From Parvicella sp963922585 (GTDB lineage Bacteria > Bacteroidota > Bacteroidia > Flavobacteriales_D > Parvicellaceae): DNA of 6,354 nt. A program made the position numbers and the translations under genes. Positions 1 to 6,336 of this stretch are shown piece after piece. The DNA lies in the NCBI GenBank assembly GCA_963922585.1, contig CAWUIK010000118.1, forward strand, positions 1-6,354, written 5' to 3'. The notes under the pieces are model-generated. The model ran no database searches. It had not been told where the DNA came from and saw only the letters and a list, made by a program, of their open reading frames with translations. How positions within the stretch are numbered: the first letter of the stretch is position 1; each line of letters begins with the position of its first letter.

Positions 1-59
1 AGAGATACGTTACCGAAATCATTTGTAACGAAATCCTAATGTTGGGATCAAAAAACTAG
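1..59 (+). CDS. ssb: Single-stranded DNA-binding protein, 3' end only (first of two tandem copies)
   Basis: This is the C-terminal end of a gene that begins before the window. From base 3 the frame encodes RYVTEIICNEILMLGSKN and stops at TAG (57-59). This matches the C-terminus of the complete ssb at 138-476 except for the last residue (N instead of K). At DNA level, bases 1-55 equal bases 418-472 exactly, and divergence begins at the final sense codon. The retained piece is the last strand of the OB-fold and the short basic C-terminus, with no acidic SSB tail. Whether the upstream part is a full functional gene or a fragment cannot be seen. It is probably co-transcribed with the second copy, because no promoter-like box is visible between them. 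Confidence 0.85.
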   Translation, partial: RYVTEIICNEILMLGSKN

Positions 60-89
60 TAATTAATCAATAAGTAAATAATATTAACA

Positions 90-110
90 AGCGGCTAAAA
101 ACTAACCGCT
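90..110 (+). terminator. Weak hairpin between the two ssb copies
   Basis: AGCGG (90-94) can pair with CCGCT (106-110) around an 11-base loop, about 30 bases after the first ssb stop. It sits where the strong terminator sits behind the second copy, but the stem is only 5 bp and no T-run follows. It would therefore be at best a leaky or processing hairpin. Read-through into the second ssb is the likelier outcome, since bases 60-137 contain no TTTG and hence no Bacteroidota-type -7 box. Confidence 0.25.
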
Positions 111-137
111 AATCACCAATCACTAAAAACTTAAAAA

Positions 138-476
138 ATGAATCAATTAAAAAACAGAGTACAGTTAATCGGACACTTAGGTACGAACCCAGAAGTAATC
201 AAATTAGAAAGCGGAAAGAAATTGGCCAAAATGACATTGGCAACCAACGAAGACTACACGAACCCAAAAGGAGAGAAAGTAAAAGAAACGCAATGGCACA
301 ATGTAACCGCTTGGGGAAAACAAGCAGACATCATTGAGAAGTACCTAACCAAAGGTAAACAAGTGTGCATCGAAGGAAAGTTGAGCAACCGCAACTATAC
401 AGATAAAGACGGAGTGAAGAGATACGTTACCGAAATCATTTGTAACGAAATCCTAATGTTGGGATCAAAAAAATAA
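138..476 (+). CDS. ssb: Single-stranded DNA-binding protein, short form (112 aa)
   Basis: SSB coats single-stranded DNA during replication, repair and recombination through an OB-fold. The whole protein is essentially one OB-fold: the N-terminal NRVQLIGHLGTNPE segment (residues 6-19), the QWHNVTAWGKQA core (52-63, with W53 and W59 as likely base-stacking residues), the KGKQVCIEGKL strand (72-82) and the YVTEIICNEILML end strand (96-108). It stops at 112 residues with GSKK. Canonical SSBs are about 150-180 residues and carry a disordered linker plus an acidic tip ending in DDIPF-like residues; both are absent here. Short SSBs occur widely in Bacteroidota, often beside a longer housekeeping copy. 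The ATG at 138 follows an A-rich leader. The gene is the second of two tandem copies and ends at a strong hairpin terminator. The family call is very secure; whether this is the main cellular SSB is not. Confidence 0.96.
   Translation: MNQLKNRVQLIGHLGTNPEVIKLESGKKLAKMTLATNEDYTNPKGEKVKETQWHNVTAWGKQADIIEKYLTKGKQVCIEGKLSNRNYTDKDGVKRYVTEIICNEILMLGSKK
418..472 (+). repeat. 55-bp direct repeat of window bases 1-55 (ssb 3' ends)
   Basis: Bases 418-472 are identical to bases 1-55, an offset of 417. Identity without a single synonymous change over these codons points to recent duplication or ongoing gene conversion rather than old paralogy. The match ends inside the final sense codon of the gene, after which the downstream sequences differ. 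The repeat's left boundary lies outside the window. Confidence 0.95.
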
Positions 477-494
477 TAACTAAAAAATATAAAT

Positions 495-537
495 AAAAAA
501 GCGCTTAGTTTACTAAAATAAACAGGCGCTTTTTTTT
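495..537. terminator. Bidirectional rho-independent terminator between ssb and the AAA+ gene
   Basis: AAAAAAGCGC (495-504) is the perfect complement of GCGCTTTTTT (526-535). An additional inner stem, GTTTA with TAAAC, lies in the loop. On the plus strand the hairpin is followed by a run of eight T (530-537), ending ssb transcription. On the minus strand the same stem ends in six T and can end the convergent AAA+/VWA operon, whose stop codon lies about 60 bases away. The remaining bases 538-595 are AT-rich with no other recognisable signal. Confidence 0.88.
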
Positions 538-595
538 ACCATTACGAAAGTTTGTAAAACAGAAAATATAAAAATCCTAATAAAATAAAATTTGA

Positions 596-2056
596 TTATT
601 GAGATTTAAGATAATTCAAAAAAGGATCATTAAATGAATATCCATTTAGAGAACGCTCTTTACTTAATTTATTAAACTCTACCAATGACCAAAGAACAAA
701 CTCTTTGTAAAAGTTTATATCTGTTTTATCCAAATCAGGTTGATATTTTTTGATTAAGTCATTCAGAGGTTCAATTTTATTCAATTCAGAATGGTAAGTC
801 TTCTCATCACATTCATCCAATAATTGAAAGTTGCCTTCTTCAAAAAACCAATTTAAAATATTTCCATAAGGACTCACATCCTCTTCTTTTTCTAATTTCT
901 CTATTTTGGGAAAATATTTTGGAAAGAAAGTTTTTGCTGCTTCACCTATTAATTTTTGCGCTACGAAAACTGAACCCTCCTCTTCTCCTTCATATACTAA
1001 TTCCACCTTGCCAGTAATAGAAGGAATCATTCCCATCAAATCACTAAATCTAACGGTAGCTTCGTTTTCATTATTCATGATGGCTCTCCTTTCCACAGTA
1101 CTTAATAAATTTTCAAAGGCGGTAATGCTCATTCGAGAACTTATGCCACTTTTGTGATCTATATATTCACTTTTTCGTGCTTCAAAACCAATTTGCTCCA
1201 ATAAATCTGCTGCAATTGAGGGCACATGAATCTTAACCTTTCTCTCTTCTTTATTGTTGGCTTCTTGTTGCGTAATGGTTTTAGCAATAGCAATATTCTC
1301 GGGATAATGAGTGAGAATTTGCGAACCAATTCTATCTTTCAAAGGTGTAACAATACTTCCTCTGTTGGTATAATCTTCGGGATTGGCAGTAAAAATAAAC
1401 TGTAAATCCAAAGGCATTCTCAATTTAAATCCTCTAATCTGAATATCACCTTCTTCTAGAATGTTGAATAAAGACACCTGAATTCTTGCTTGTAAATCTG
1501 GCAATTCATTGATAACAAATATGCATCTATTAGCCCTTGGAATCATACCAAAATGTAAAACTCGTTCATCTGCATAACTCAACTTAAGGTTGGCTGCTTT
1601 TATTGGGTCAATATCTCCGATTAAATCTGAAACCGTAACATCAGGTGTCGCTAATTTCTCAAAGAACCGCTCTGACCTGTGTAACCAAGATATGGGTGTT
1701 TTGTCACCTTCTTGTGCAATCACCTCCTTGGCATACGCACTTATTGGGTTCAAAGGGTCGTCATTGATCTCAGAACCAGAAACATATGGAATATACTCAT
1801 CCAATAGATTTATCATCAGTCGTGCCATTCGGGTTTTCCCTTGTCCTCTCAATCCTAAAAAATTAATGTTGTGCTTAGAAAGAATAGCTCTTTCTAATTC
1901 AGGCAAAACGGTACTTGCATATCCATGCATTCCCTCAAATACGACTTCTTTCTTGCTTAATTTCTCTATCAGATTGTTTCTTAGTTCATCTTTGATAGAT
2001 TGGCTTTGGTAACCACATTTTTTAAGTTCTCCTAATGTTGTTATGCTCGTATTCAT
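596..2056 (-). CDS. MoxR/ChlI-like AAA+ ATPase ('magnesium chelatase' type)
   Basis: This is an ATP-driven remodelling protein of the MoxR/magnesium-chelatase clade, likely cytoplasmic. Positions below count from the longer ATG at 2095; subtract 13 for the start preferred here. Walker A is GLRGQGKT (81-88). Walker B is CIFVINELPDL (191-201), with N in place of the usual Asp but the catalytic Glu (E197) kept. The sensor-1 segment is FTANPEDY (235-242, N238), the arginine-finger region PLKDRIGSQ (R255), and the sensor-2 segment SSRMS (R321). The C-terminal 170 residues form a mostly helical lid and tail. The ATG at 2054-2056 is preferred because it lies one base after the upstream gene's stop (TAAGATG) and starts MNTSITTLGELK, as I recall homologues doing; the ATG at 2095 would overlap that gene by 38 bases. 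A Mg-chelatase role in chlorophyll synthesis is very unlikely, since no pathway genes are visible. A MoxR-type chaperone partner of the adjacent VWA protein is the best inference. Confidence 0.9.
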   Translation of the reverse strand: MNTSITTLGELKKCGYQSQSIKDELRNNLIEKLSKKEVVFEGMHGYASTVLPELERAILSKHNINFLGLRGQGKTRMARLMINLLDEYIPYVSGSEINDDPLNPISAYAKEVIAQEGDKTPISWLHRSERFFEKLATPDVTVSDLIGDIDPIKAANLKLSYADERVLHFGMIPRANRCIFVINELPDLQARIQVSLFNILEEGDIQIRGFKLRMPLDLQFIFTANPEDYTNRGSIVTPLKDRIGSQILTHYPENIAIAKTITQQEANNKEERKVKIHVPSIAADLLEQIGFEARKSEYIDHKSGISSRMSITAFENLLSTVERRAIMNNENEATVRFSDLMGMIPSITGKVELVYEGEEEGSVFVAQKLIGEAAKTFFPKYFPKIEKLEKEEDVSPYGNILNWFFEEGNFQLLDECDEKTYHSELNKIEPLNDLIKKYQPDLDKTDINFYKEFVLWSLVEFNKLSKERSLNGYSFNDPFLNYLKSQ

Positions 2057-2057
2057 C

Positions 2058-3233
2058 TTAATTGATTCTTTTTTTTCTGTTGGTTTCATAATCATGAAAA
2101 ATCATTTCACCCAAACCTTGAAGTCCAGTGTAAAAAGCTTTTCCTTTATTGAAGGCTGTAAAATTCTCAACAAACGATTGCAAATAGGGGTCTTGAGCAA
2201 TCATAAATGTTGTGATGGGAATATGTAGTTTTCTTGCTTGTGCTGCCATGTTATAACATTTGCCTACAATATATTCATCCAGACCATTGCTGTTTTTGTA
2301 ATATTGTCCATCAGGAAGCCTTAGACAACTAGGTTTACCATCGGTAATCATAAAAATTTGTTTGTTGGTATTTCTCTTTCTTCTGAGCATGTCCATTGCT
2401 AATTGTAATCCAGCAACAGTATTGGTATGGTAAGGCCCCACATTGAGATAAGGTAAGTCTTGTATTTTGATAGGCCAAGCGTCATTTCCAAAAACTAAAA
2501 TATCTAAGGTGTCTTTTGGATATCTAGTGGTAATTAATTCTGAAAGTGCCATTGCTACCTTTTTGGCAGGTGTAATTCTATCTTCCCCATATAGAATCAT
2601 ACTGTGGCTAATATCTATCATCAAAACAGTACTCATTTGAGATTTGTGATGGGTATCTTCTACTACCAAATCCTGTTCTGTCAATTTGAAATCGCCATAT
2701 CCATTGTTAATTTGTGCATTTTTCAAACTTTCGGTCATCGAAATACTGTCTAGAGCATCGCCAAATTGGAAAGACCTTAAATCTCCGGTATGCTCATCGC
2801 CTATTCCACTTGTCTTGGTTTTGTGATTTCCTTGGCCATTTTTTTTAAGTTTACCAAAGATTTGATCTAATGCATTCTTTCTTATGGCTCTTTCAGTCTT
2901 GGCGGTGATAGACATCTTGCCTTTTCCATCAGGTTTGATTTCTTGTTTGATATATCCTCTTTTCTTAAGATCTTCCACAAAATCATCGATGGTGTAATGC
3001 TCATCTGTGAGTTTATATTCTTTGTCCAAAGCACCCAACCAATCCAACGCTTCGTCCATATCTCCTGAAGTATGCGTAATTAACTCTTTGAAAATTTCGA
3101 ACAACTTATCAAAAGGCTCCTTGTGTGGTGCCTCATATGGAGAGAAAATAAACCCTTTTTTATAATTATCGTTGTGCAAAGCAGTATTGGAATTTGTCTT
3201 TTCAAATCTACCCAATTCTAGTTTAAATTGCAA
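2058..3233 (-). CDS. VWA-domain protein with intact MIDAS, partner of the AAA+ ATPase
   Basis: This 391-residue protein has a C-terminal von Willebrand factor A domain from about residue 200. The metal-ion-dependent adhesion site is complete: DISHS (D207, S209, S211), a Thr in YHTNT (T270 or T272), and the Asp of ITDGKPS (D298). The N-terminal half is helical and charged, with no signal peptide or membrane segment, so the protein is probably cytoplasmic. A low-complexity Lys/Gly-rich stretch lies around residues 126-150. It is the first gene of a two-gene operon with the AAA+ ATPase; such VWA partners typically act as substrate adaptors for MoxR ATPases (as ViaA does for RavA). The client is not evident here. 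The start is unusual: no in-frame ATG precedes residue 59, and an in-frame TAA lies 12 bases upstream of TTG at 3231-3233. TTG is chosen because it follows an A-rich leader and a plausible promoter. TTG at 3213-3215 or 3177-3179 are alternatives. Confidence 0.88.
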   Translation of the reverse strand: MQFKLELGRFEKTNSNTALHNDNYKKGFIFSPYEAPHKEPFDKLFEIFKELITHTSGDMDEALDWLGALDKEYKLTDEHYTIDDFVEDLKKRGYIKQEIKPDGKGKMSITAKTERAIRKNALDQIFGKLKKNGQGNHKTKTSGIGDEHTGDLRSFQFGDALDSISMTESLKNAQINNGYGDFKLTEQDLVVEDTHHKSQMSTVLMIDISHSMILYGEDRITPAKKVAMALSELITTRYPKDTLDILVFGNDAWPIKIQDLPYLNVGPYHTNTVAGLQLAMDMLRRKRNTNKQIFMITDGKPSCLRLPDGQYYKNSNGLDEYIVGKCYNMAAQARKLHIPITTFMIAQDPYLQSFVENFTAFNKGKAFYTGLQGLGEMIFHDYETNRKKRIN

Positions 3234-3263
3234 CTTATGGTTTGTTTATTCTTGTACTTGGCT

Positions 3264-3291
3264 CAAAATTTGCCATGATACGAATATTCAA
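3264..3291 (-). promoter_or_regulatory. Possible Bacteroidota-type promoter for the VWA/AAA+ operon
   Basis: Read on the minus strand, TTG (complement of 3289-3291) is followed after 17 bases by AAATTTTG (complement of 3264-3271). The Bacteroidota sigma consensus is TTG, about 17-23 bases, then TAnnTTTG, so only the first T of the -7 box is missing. It would place transcription start roughly 25 bases upstream of the TTG start codon at 3233, which is consistent with that start. The call comes from matching by eye only. Confidence 0.4.
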
Positions 3292-3301
3292 TTCAAAATT
3301 G

Positions 3302-3309
3302 TATTTTTG
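3302..3309 (+). promoter_or_regulatory. Likely -7 promoter box for the peptidase operon
   Basis: TATTTTTG matches the Bacteroidota -7 consensus TAnnTTTG exactly. It lies 22 bases before the ATG at 3332, leaving a short A-rich leader. No TTG occurs at the expected -33 spacing; the nearest one upstream (3270-3272) is 29 bases away. The promoter is therefore half-matched, and low-complexity AT sequence could produce the box by chance. Confidence 0.45.
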
Positions 3310-3331
3310 TAAAGAATAAAAAAATAATTCA

Positions 3332-5554
3332 ATGAAAAAAGTAATCATATCCTCACTTGCGCTATTGTTATTGGGAAATATTTCCTTAGCTCAAGGAACT
3401 AAAAAGATTGACAACCAAACGATTTGGAGTTCTCGAACATTCAGTCCAGAGAATGTTTACGGTGTTGAAAGCATGAACGATGGGGTTCACTTTACCAGGT
3501 TGAATTATAATAACGGAGCAACTTCTATTGACAAATATACTTTCGAAGAATATAAGAAAATTGCTACCATTGTTTCCTCAGATGCGTTAAAATATGAAGG
3601 AAAAAACATTTCCATAGAAGAGTATACATTTAATGCAGATGAATCTAAAATTTTGATTGCAACGGATCAAGAAGCCATTTATCGTCATAGTAGTATGTCG
3701 TATTATTTTGTGTATGACATCAAGTCCAAAAAACTAGAACCCTTGTCGGACATGAGTTTGAGCAAACAAAGACTCGCGACTTTTTCTCCAGATGGAACGC
3801 AGATTGCATTTGTGAGAGACAACAATATTTACATTAAAAATTATATCGAAAACAAAGAAGTTCAAGTCACTTTTGATGGTATGTACAACCAAATCATCAA
3901 TGGTGCTACAGATTGGGTTTATGAAGAAGAATTTAGTTTTGATAGAGGTTTGTACTGGAACCCCAAAAGTGATCGATTGGCATATTACAAATTTGACGAA
4001 AGTGAGGTTAAAGAATTTCAAATGGAAATGTACGGAACTTTATATCCAGAACATTACAAATTCAAATATCCAAAAGCGGGAGAAGCCAATTCAGTGGTAA
4101 CCATTCATGTTTATGATGTATCGAGAAATGCCTCTGATGATTTTTATTTGGGCGATAATATGGACATTTATGTCCCTAGAATTTCTTGGTCAAATGATGG
4201 ATATAATTTGTTGGTGCAACGTTTAAATAGACTTCAAAATCATTTGGAAATTCTAACGGGTGATTTCAACCCAAGTAGAAACATCATTGCTTCGGTTCAA
4301 CCAAAAGTAGTATATACTGAAAAATCAGAGACCTATATTGATGTGCACGACAATATGCAAATGTTTTCTGATAGCAAAACAGTAATGTGGACCAGCGAAA
4401 TAGATGGCTATAATCACTTGTACTTGATAGACGTTACCAACGGAAAAATGACTCAAGTTACTAAAGGAAACTGGGAAGTTACTTCAGTATATGGTTTAGA
4501 CGAAAAAAGTAGTACAATATATTTTCAAGCGGCCAAAGAAAGCGCCACTCAAAGGGAAGTTTATAGCATAAAAACAGATGGCAGCAATCTTACCAAACTT
4601 TCTGTAAACCCTGGTACTAATGATGCATTGTTTAGTAAAAACTATAAATACTATTTACTATATCATTCAGATGCCAACACTCCTTTTACAGTTTCTATTC
4701 ATAGCAATTTTAAAAAATCGAAACTTAAAAAACCTTTAGTGATTGTTGACAATAAAGCATTAAAAGAACGAATGGCTTCTTTTGATTTGTCTCCTAAAAC
4801 TTTCTTTACCGTAAAGAATGAAGAAGGAACAGACTTGAATGCTTGGATGATCAAACCGTCTAATTTTGACGAAAATAAGGAATATCCTATGTTGATGTTT
4901 GTATATGGAGGACCTGGAATTAATACAGTGAATGATGAATGGACATACGGTAATTATTTTTGGTTTCAGTCTTTGGCACAACAAGGTTATATCGTAGTTT
5001 CTGTGGACGCAAGAGGAACAGGGTATCGTGGAAGAGCGTTTAAGCATAGCACTTATTTACAATTGGGAAAATACGAAACGGAAGATCAAATTGCAGCGGC
5101 TAAAGAATTAGGCAAAAGAAAATACATCGATGCTTCAAGAATTGGAATTTTTGGTTGGAGTTATGGAGGATATATGTCTTCTTTGTGCATTACCAAAGGA
5201 GCAGAAACTTTCAAAACGGCTATTGCAGTTGCACCAGTTACCAATTGGAGATATTACGACAATATTTACACAGAACGATTCATGCGTACACCTCAAGAAA
5301 ACGGAGAGAATTATGATATCAATTCGCCTATTAATCATGTGGATAAACTCAAAGGAAATTATCTTTTGATTCACGGTTCAGCTGATGATAATGTACATTT
5401 TCAGAATGCGATGGAAATGGTAGATGCTTTGGTTAAAGCCAACAAACAGTTTGATTTTATGGCGTATCCTAATAAAAATCATGGTATTTATGGAGGCGTT
5501 ACCAGAGAACATTTATACAACCTAATGACAGATTATTTAATCAAAAAATTATAA
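3332..5554 (+). CDS. Secreted dipeptidyl peptidase IV-type serine peptidase (family S9B)
   Basis: The enzyme removes N-terminal Xaa-Pro dipeptides (or, in the related prolyl tripeptidyl peptidases, tripeptides) from peptides, probably in the periplasm as part of peptide scavenging. Residues 1-20 form a Sec signal peptide (KK, hydrophobic core, SLA/QG cleavage) with no lipobox Cys. Residues about 40-490 form the beta-propeller, including DWVYEEE (194-200), whose E199 and E200 match the Glu pair that holds the substrate N-terminus in human DPP-IV. Residues about 495-740 form the alpha/beta-hydrolase domain: VYGGPG (524-529, oxyanion Tyr Y525), nucleophile in GWSYGG (S610), YYDNIYTERF (641-650), Asp in HGSADDN (D685) and His in NKNHG (H717). 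The triad is intact and 740 residues is a normal length. The ATG at 3332 follows an A-rich leader. The thioredoxin-like gene starts 3 bases after its stop, so they are probably co-transcribed. DPP-IV versus tripeptidyl specificity cannot be decided by eye. Confidence 0.95.
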   Translation: MKKVIISSLALLLLGNISLAQGTKKIDNQTIWSSRTFSPENVYGVESMNDGVHFTRLNYNNGATSIDKYTFEEYKKIATIVSSDALKYEGKNISIEEYTFNADESKILIATDQEAIYRHSSMSYYFVYDIKSKKLEPLSDMSLSKQRLATFSPDGTQIAFVRDNNIYIKNYIENKEVQVTFDGMYNQIINGATDWVYEEEFSFDRGLYWNPKSDRLAYYKFDESEVKEFQMEMYGTLYPEHYKFKYPKAGEANSVVTIHVYDVSRNASDDFYLGDNMDIYVPRISWSNDGYNLLVQRLNRLQNHLEILTGDFNPSRNIIASVQPKVVYTEKSETYIDVHDNMQMFSDSKTVMWTSEIDGYNHLYLIDVTNGKMTQVTKGNWEVTSVYGLDEKSSTIYFQAAKESATQREVYSIKTDGSNLTKLSVNPGTNDALFSKNYKYYLLYHSDANTPFTVSIHSNFKKSKLKKPLVIVDNKALKERMASFDLSPKTFFTVKNEEGTDLNAWMIKPSNFDENKEYPMLMFVYGGPGINTVNDEWTYGNYFWFQSLAQQGYIVVSVDARGTGYRGRAFKHSTYLQLGKYETEDQIAAAKELGKRKYIDASRIGIFGWSYGGYMSSLCITKGAETFKTAIAVAPVTNWRYYDNIYTERFMRTPQENGENYDINSPINHVDKLKGNYLLIHGSADDNVHFQNAMEMVDALVKANKQFDFMAYPNKNHGIYGGVTREHLYNLMTDYLIKKL

Positions 5555-5557
5555 GTT

Positions 5558-6118
5558 ATGACTAAATTTATTTTTGTACTTACACTATTTTTAAGTTTTC
5601 AAAATTTTGCTCAAGCACCTATCAATTGGATGACTTGGGAAGAAATGGTAGAGCAGCGCGAAAAAGACAGCATTAAGAAAAAAGTGTATATTGACCTTTA
5701 CACAGGTTGGTGTGGCTGGTGCAAAAAAATGGATGCCAGTACTTTTTTGGATCCCAATGTTGCGCAATACATGAACGATAGATACTATGCCGTAAAGTTA
5801 GATGCCGAAATGCGTGATACCATTGTTTTCAATGGACATACATTTATCAATTCTGAGCCATCCTTTGTAAAAACAAATCCCAATGCCAGAGGCAGAACAC
5901 ATTGGTTTGCTTATAGTCTTTTAGATGGCGCGATGTCCTATCCATCTTATGCTATTTTGGACGAAAATCTCAATAGAATAGCAGTATATCCCGGTTACAA
6001 ATCTCCTGAAGAACTTCTAGGAATACTCGTTTTCTTTGGCGCCAATCAATACCAACAATACCACAATTACCTCAACAAAGCATGGAACGATGCTTTGAAA
6101 AATAGTGGAGGGAAGTAA
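5558..6118 (+). CDS. Secreted thioredoxin-fold protein, thioredoxin_7/DUF255-like, CGWC active site
   Basis: This 186-residue protein has an N-terminal signal peptide (residues 1-20, cleavage likely at FAQA/PI) and then a thioredoxin fold. The redox motif is WCGWC (51-55, C52 and C55), followed by KKMDASTFLDPNV and a YYAVKLDAE strand (76-84). The likely cis-proline is P129 in SYPSYAILDE. About 40 residues lie between the central strand and the cis-Pro strand, longer than in classical thioredoxin and typical of the thioredoxin_7-like group. These are the only two Cys in the protein, so a dithiol/disulfide role in the periplasm is plausible; substrate and redox partner are unknown. It begins 3 bases after the peptidase stop and presumably shares its transcript. 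No clear terminator with a T-run follows in 6119-6175. Confidence 0.9.
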   Translation: MTKFIFVLTLFLSFQNFAQAPINWMTWEEMVEQREKDSIKKKVYIDLYTGWCGWCKKMDASTFLDPNVAQYMNDRYYAVKLDAEMRDTIVFNGHTFINSEPSFVKTNPNARGRTHWFAYSLLDGAMSYPSYAILDENLNRIAVYPGYKSPEELLGILVFFGANQYQQYHNYLNKAWNDALKNSGGK

Positions 6119-6175
6119 AAGCAGCATACCTATTAAGTTTTTATTTAAATTCAGGATTAGACATATTAAAATAGT

Positions 6176-6306
6176 TTCAACGGTTTTCAGCTATACGCAG
6201 GCAGGGATTTTACCACTGAACTTCCTACGAAGAACTGAACTTTAATTTTACTACTTTCCTGTCCTACGAAGCAAGAAACCCCTGCTTGCGTATAGGTGAT
6301 GTTGAA
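6176..6306. repeat. Long imperfect palindrome, attC-like or repeat-array unit
   Basis: An outer stem pairs TTCAAC (6176-6181) with GTTGAA (6301-6306). After unpaired stretches of 9 and 5 bases, an inner stem pairs 6191-6206 with 6280-6295: 16 positions, of which 15 are Watson-Crick and one is G-T. After one mismatch, TTT (6208-6210) pairs with AAA (6276-6278). The inner loop of about 65 bases has its own small hairpin, CTTC-CTAC-GAAG (6221-6232). No frame is coding and no T-run follows, so it is not an ordinary terminator. The right arm reads GTTGAAC (6301-6307), which fits the integron R' consensus GTTRRRY. The left arm TTTCAAC misses RYYYAAC at the first base. The structure is seen directly; the attC reading is only one option beside a MITE-like or chromosomal palindromic repeat. 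Confidence 0.75.
6215..6271 (+). repeat. Short direct repeats inside the palindrome loop
   Basis: ACTGAACTT occurs at 6215-6223 and 6234-6242. TCCTACGAAG occurs at 6223-6232 and 6262-6271. The overlap of two different short repeats within 57 bases suggests the loop itself grew by partial duplications or holds repeated binding or pairing units. Both pairs are exact; their role is unknown. Confidence 0.7.
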
Positions 6307-6336
6307 CTAACCCTCCTTTCAGTCGGAGCTATTGAT

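Noticed and set aside
906..1157. Open frame on the plus strand inside the AAA+ gene (likewise 1590-2012 and 2043-2228)
   Set aside because: They lie antisense to strongly conserved coding sequence, encode no recognisable protein and have no promoter of their own.
596..2056. True magnesium chelatase subunit for chlorophyll or cobalamin synthesis
   Set aside because: The Walker B differs, the partner is a separate VWA protein of a MoxR-like operon, and no tetrapyrrole genes are in the window.
3734..4021. Open frames overlapping the peptidase gene in other frames (also 3873-4100, 4760-5047, 5130-5369, 5135-5374)
   Set aside because: The S9B reading frame is intact with all catalytic motifs, and these alternative frames are shadows with no family resemblance.
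6191..6295. Palindrome as a rho-independent terminator for the peptidase/thioredoxin operon
   Set aside because: The loop is about 65 bases and no T-run follows the right arm on either strand.
6170..6312. Insertion sequence or transposon ends
   Set aside because: No transposase reading frame fits between the arms and no target-site duplication flanks them; a MITE-like origin stays possible but is unsupported here.
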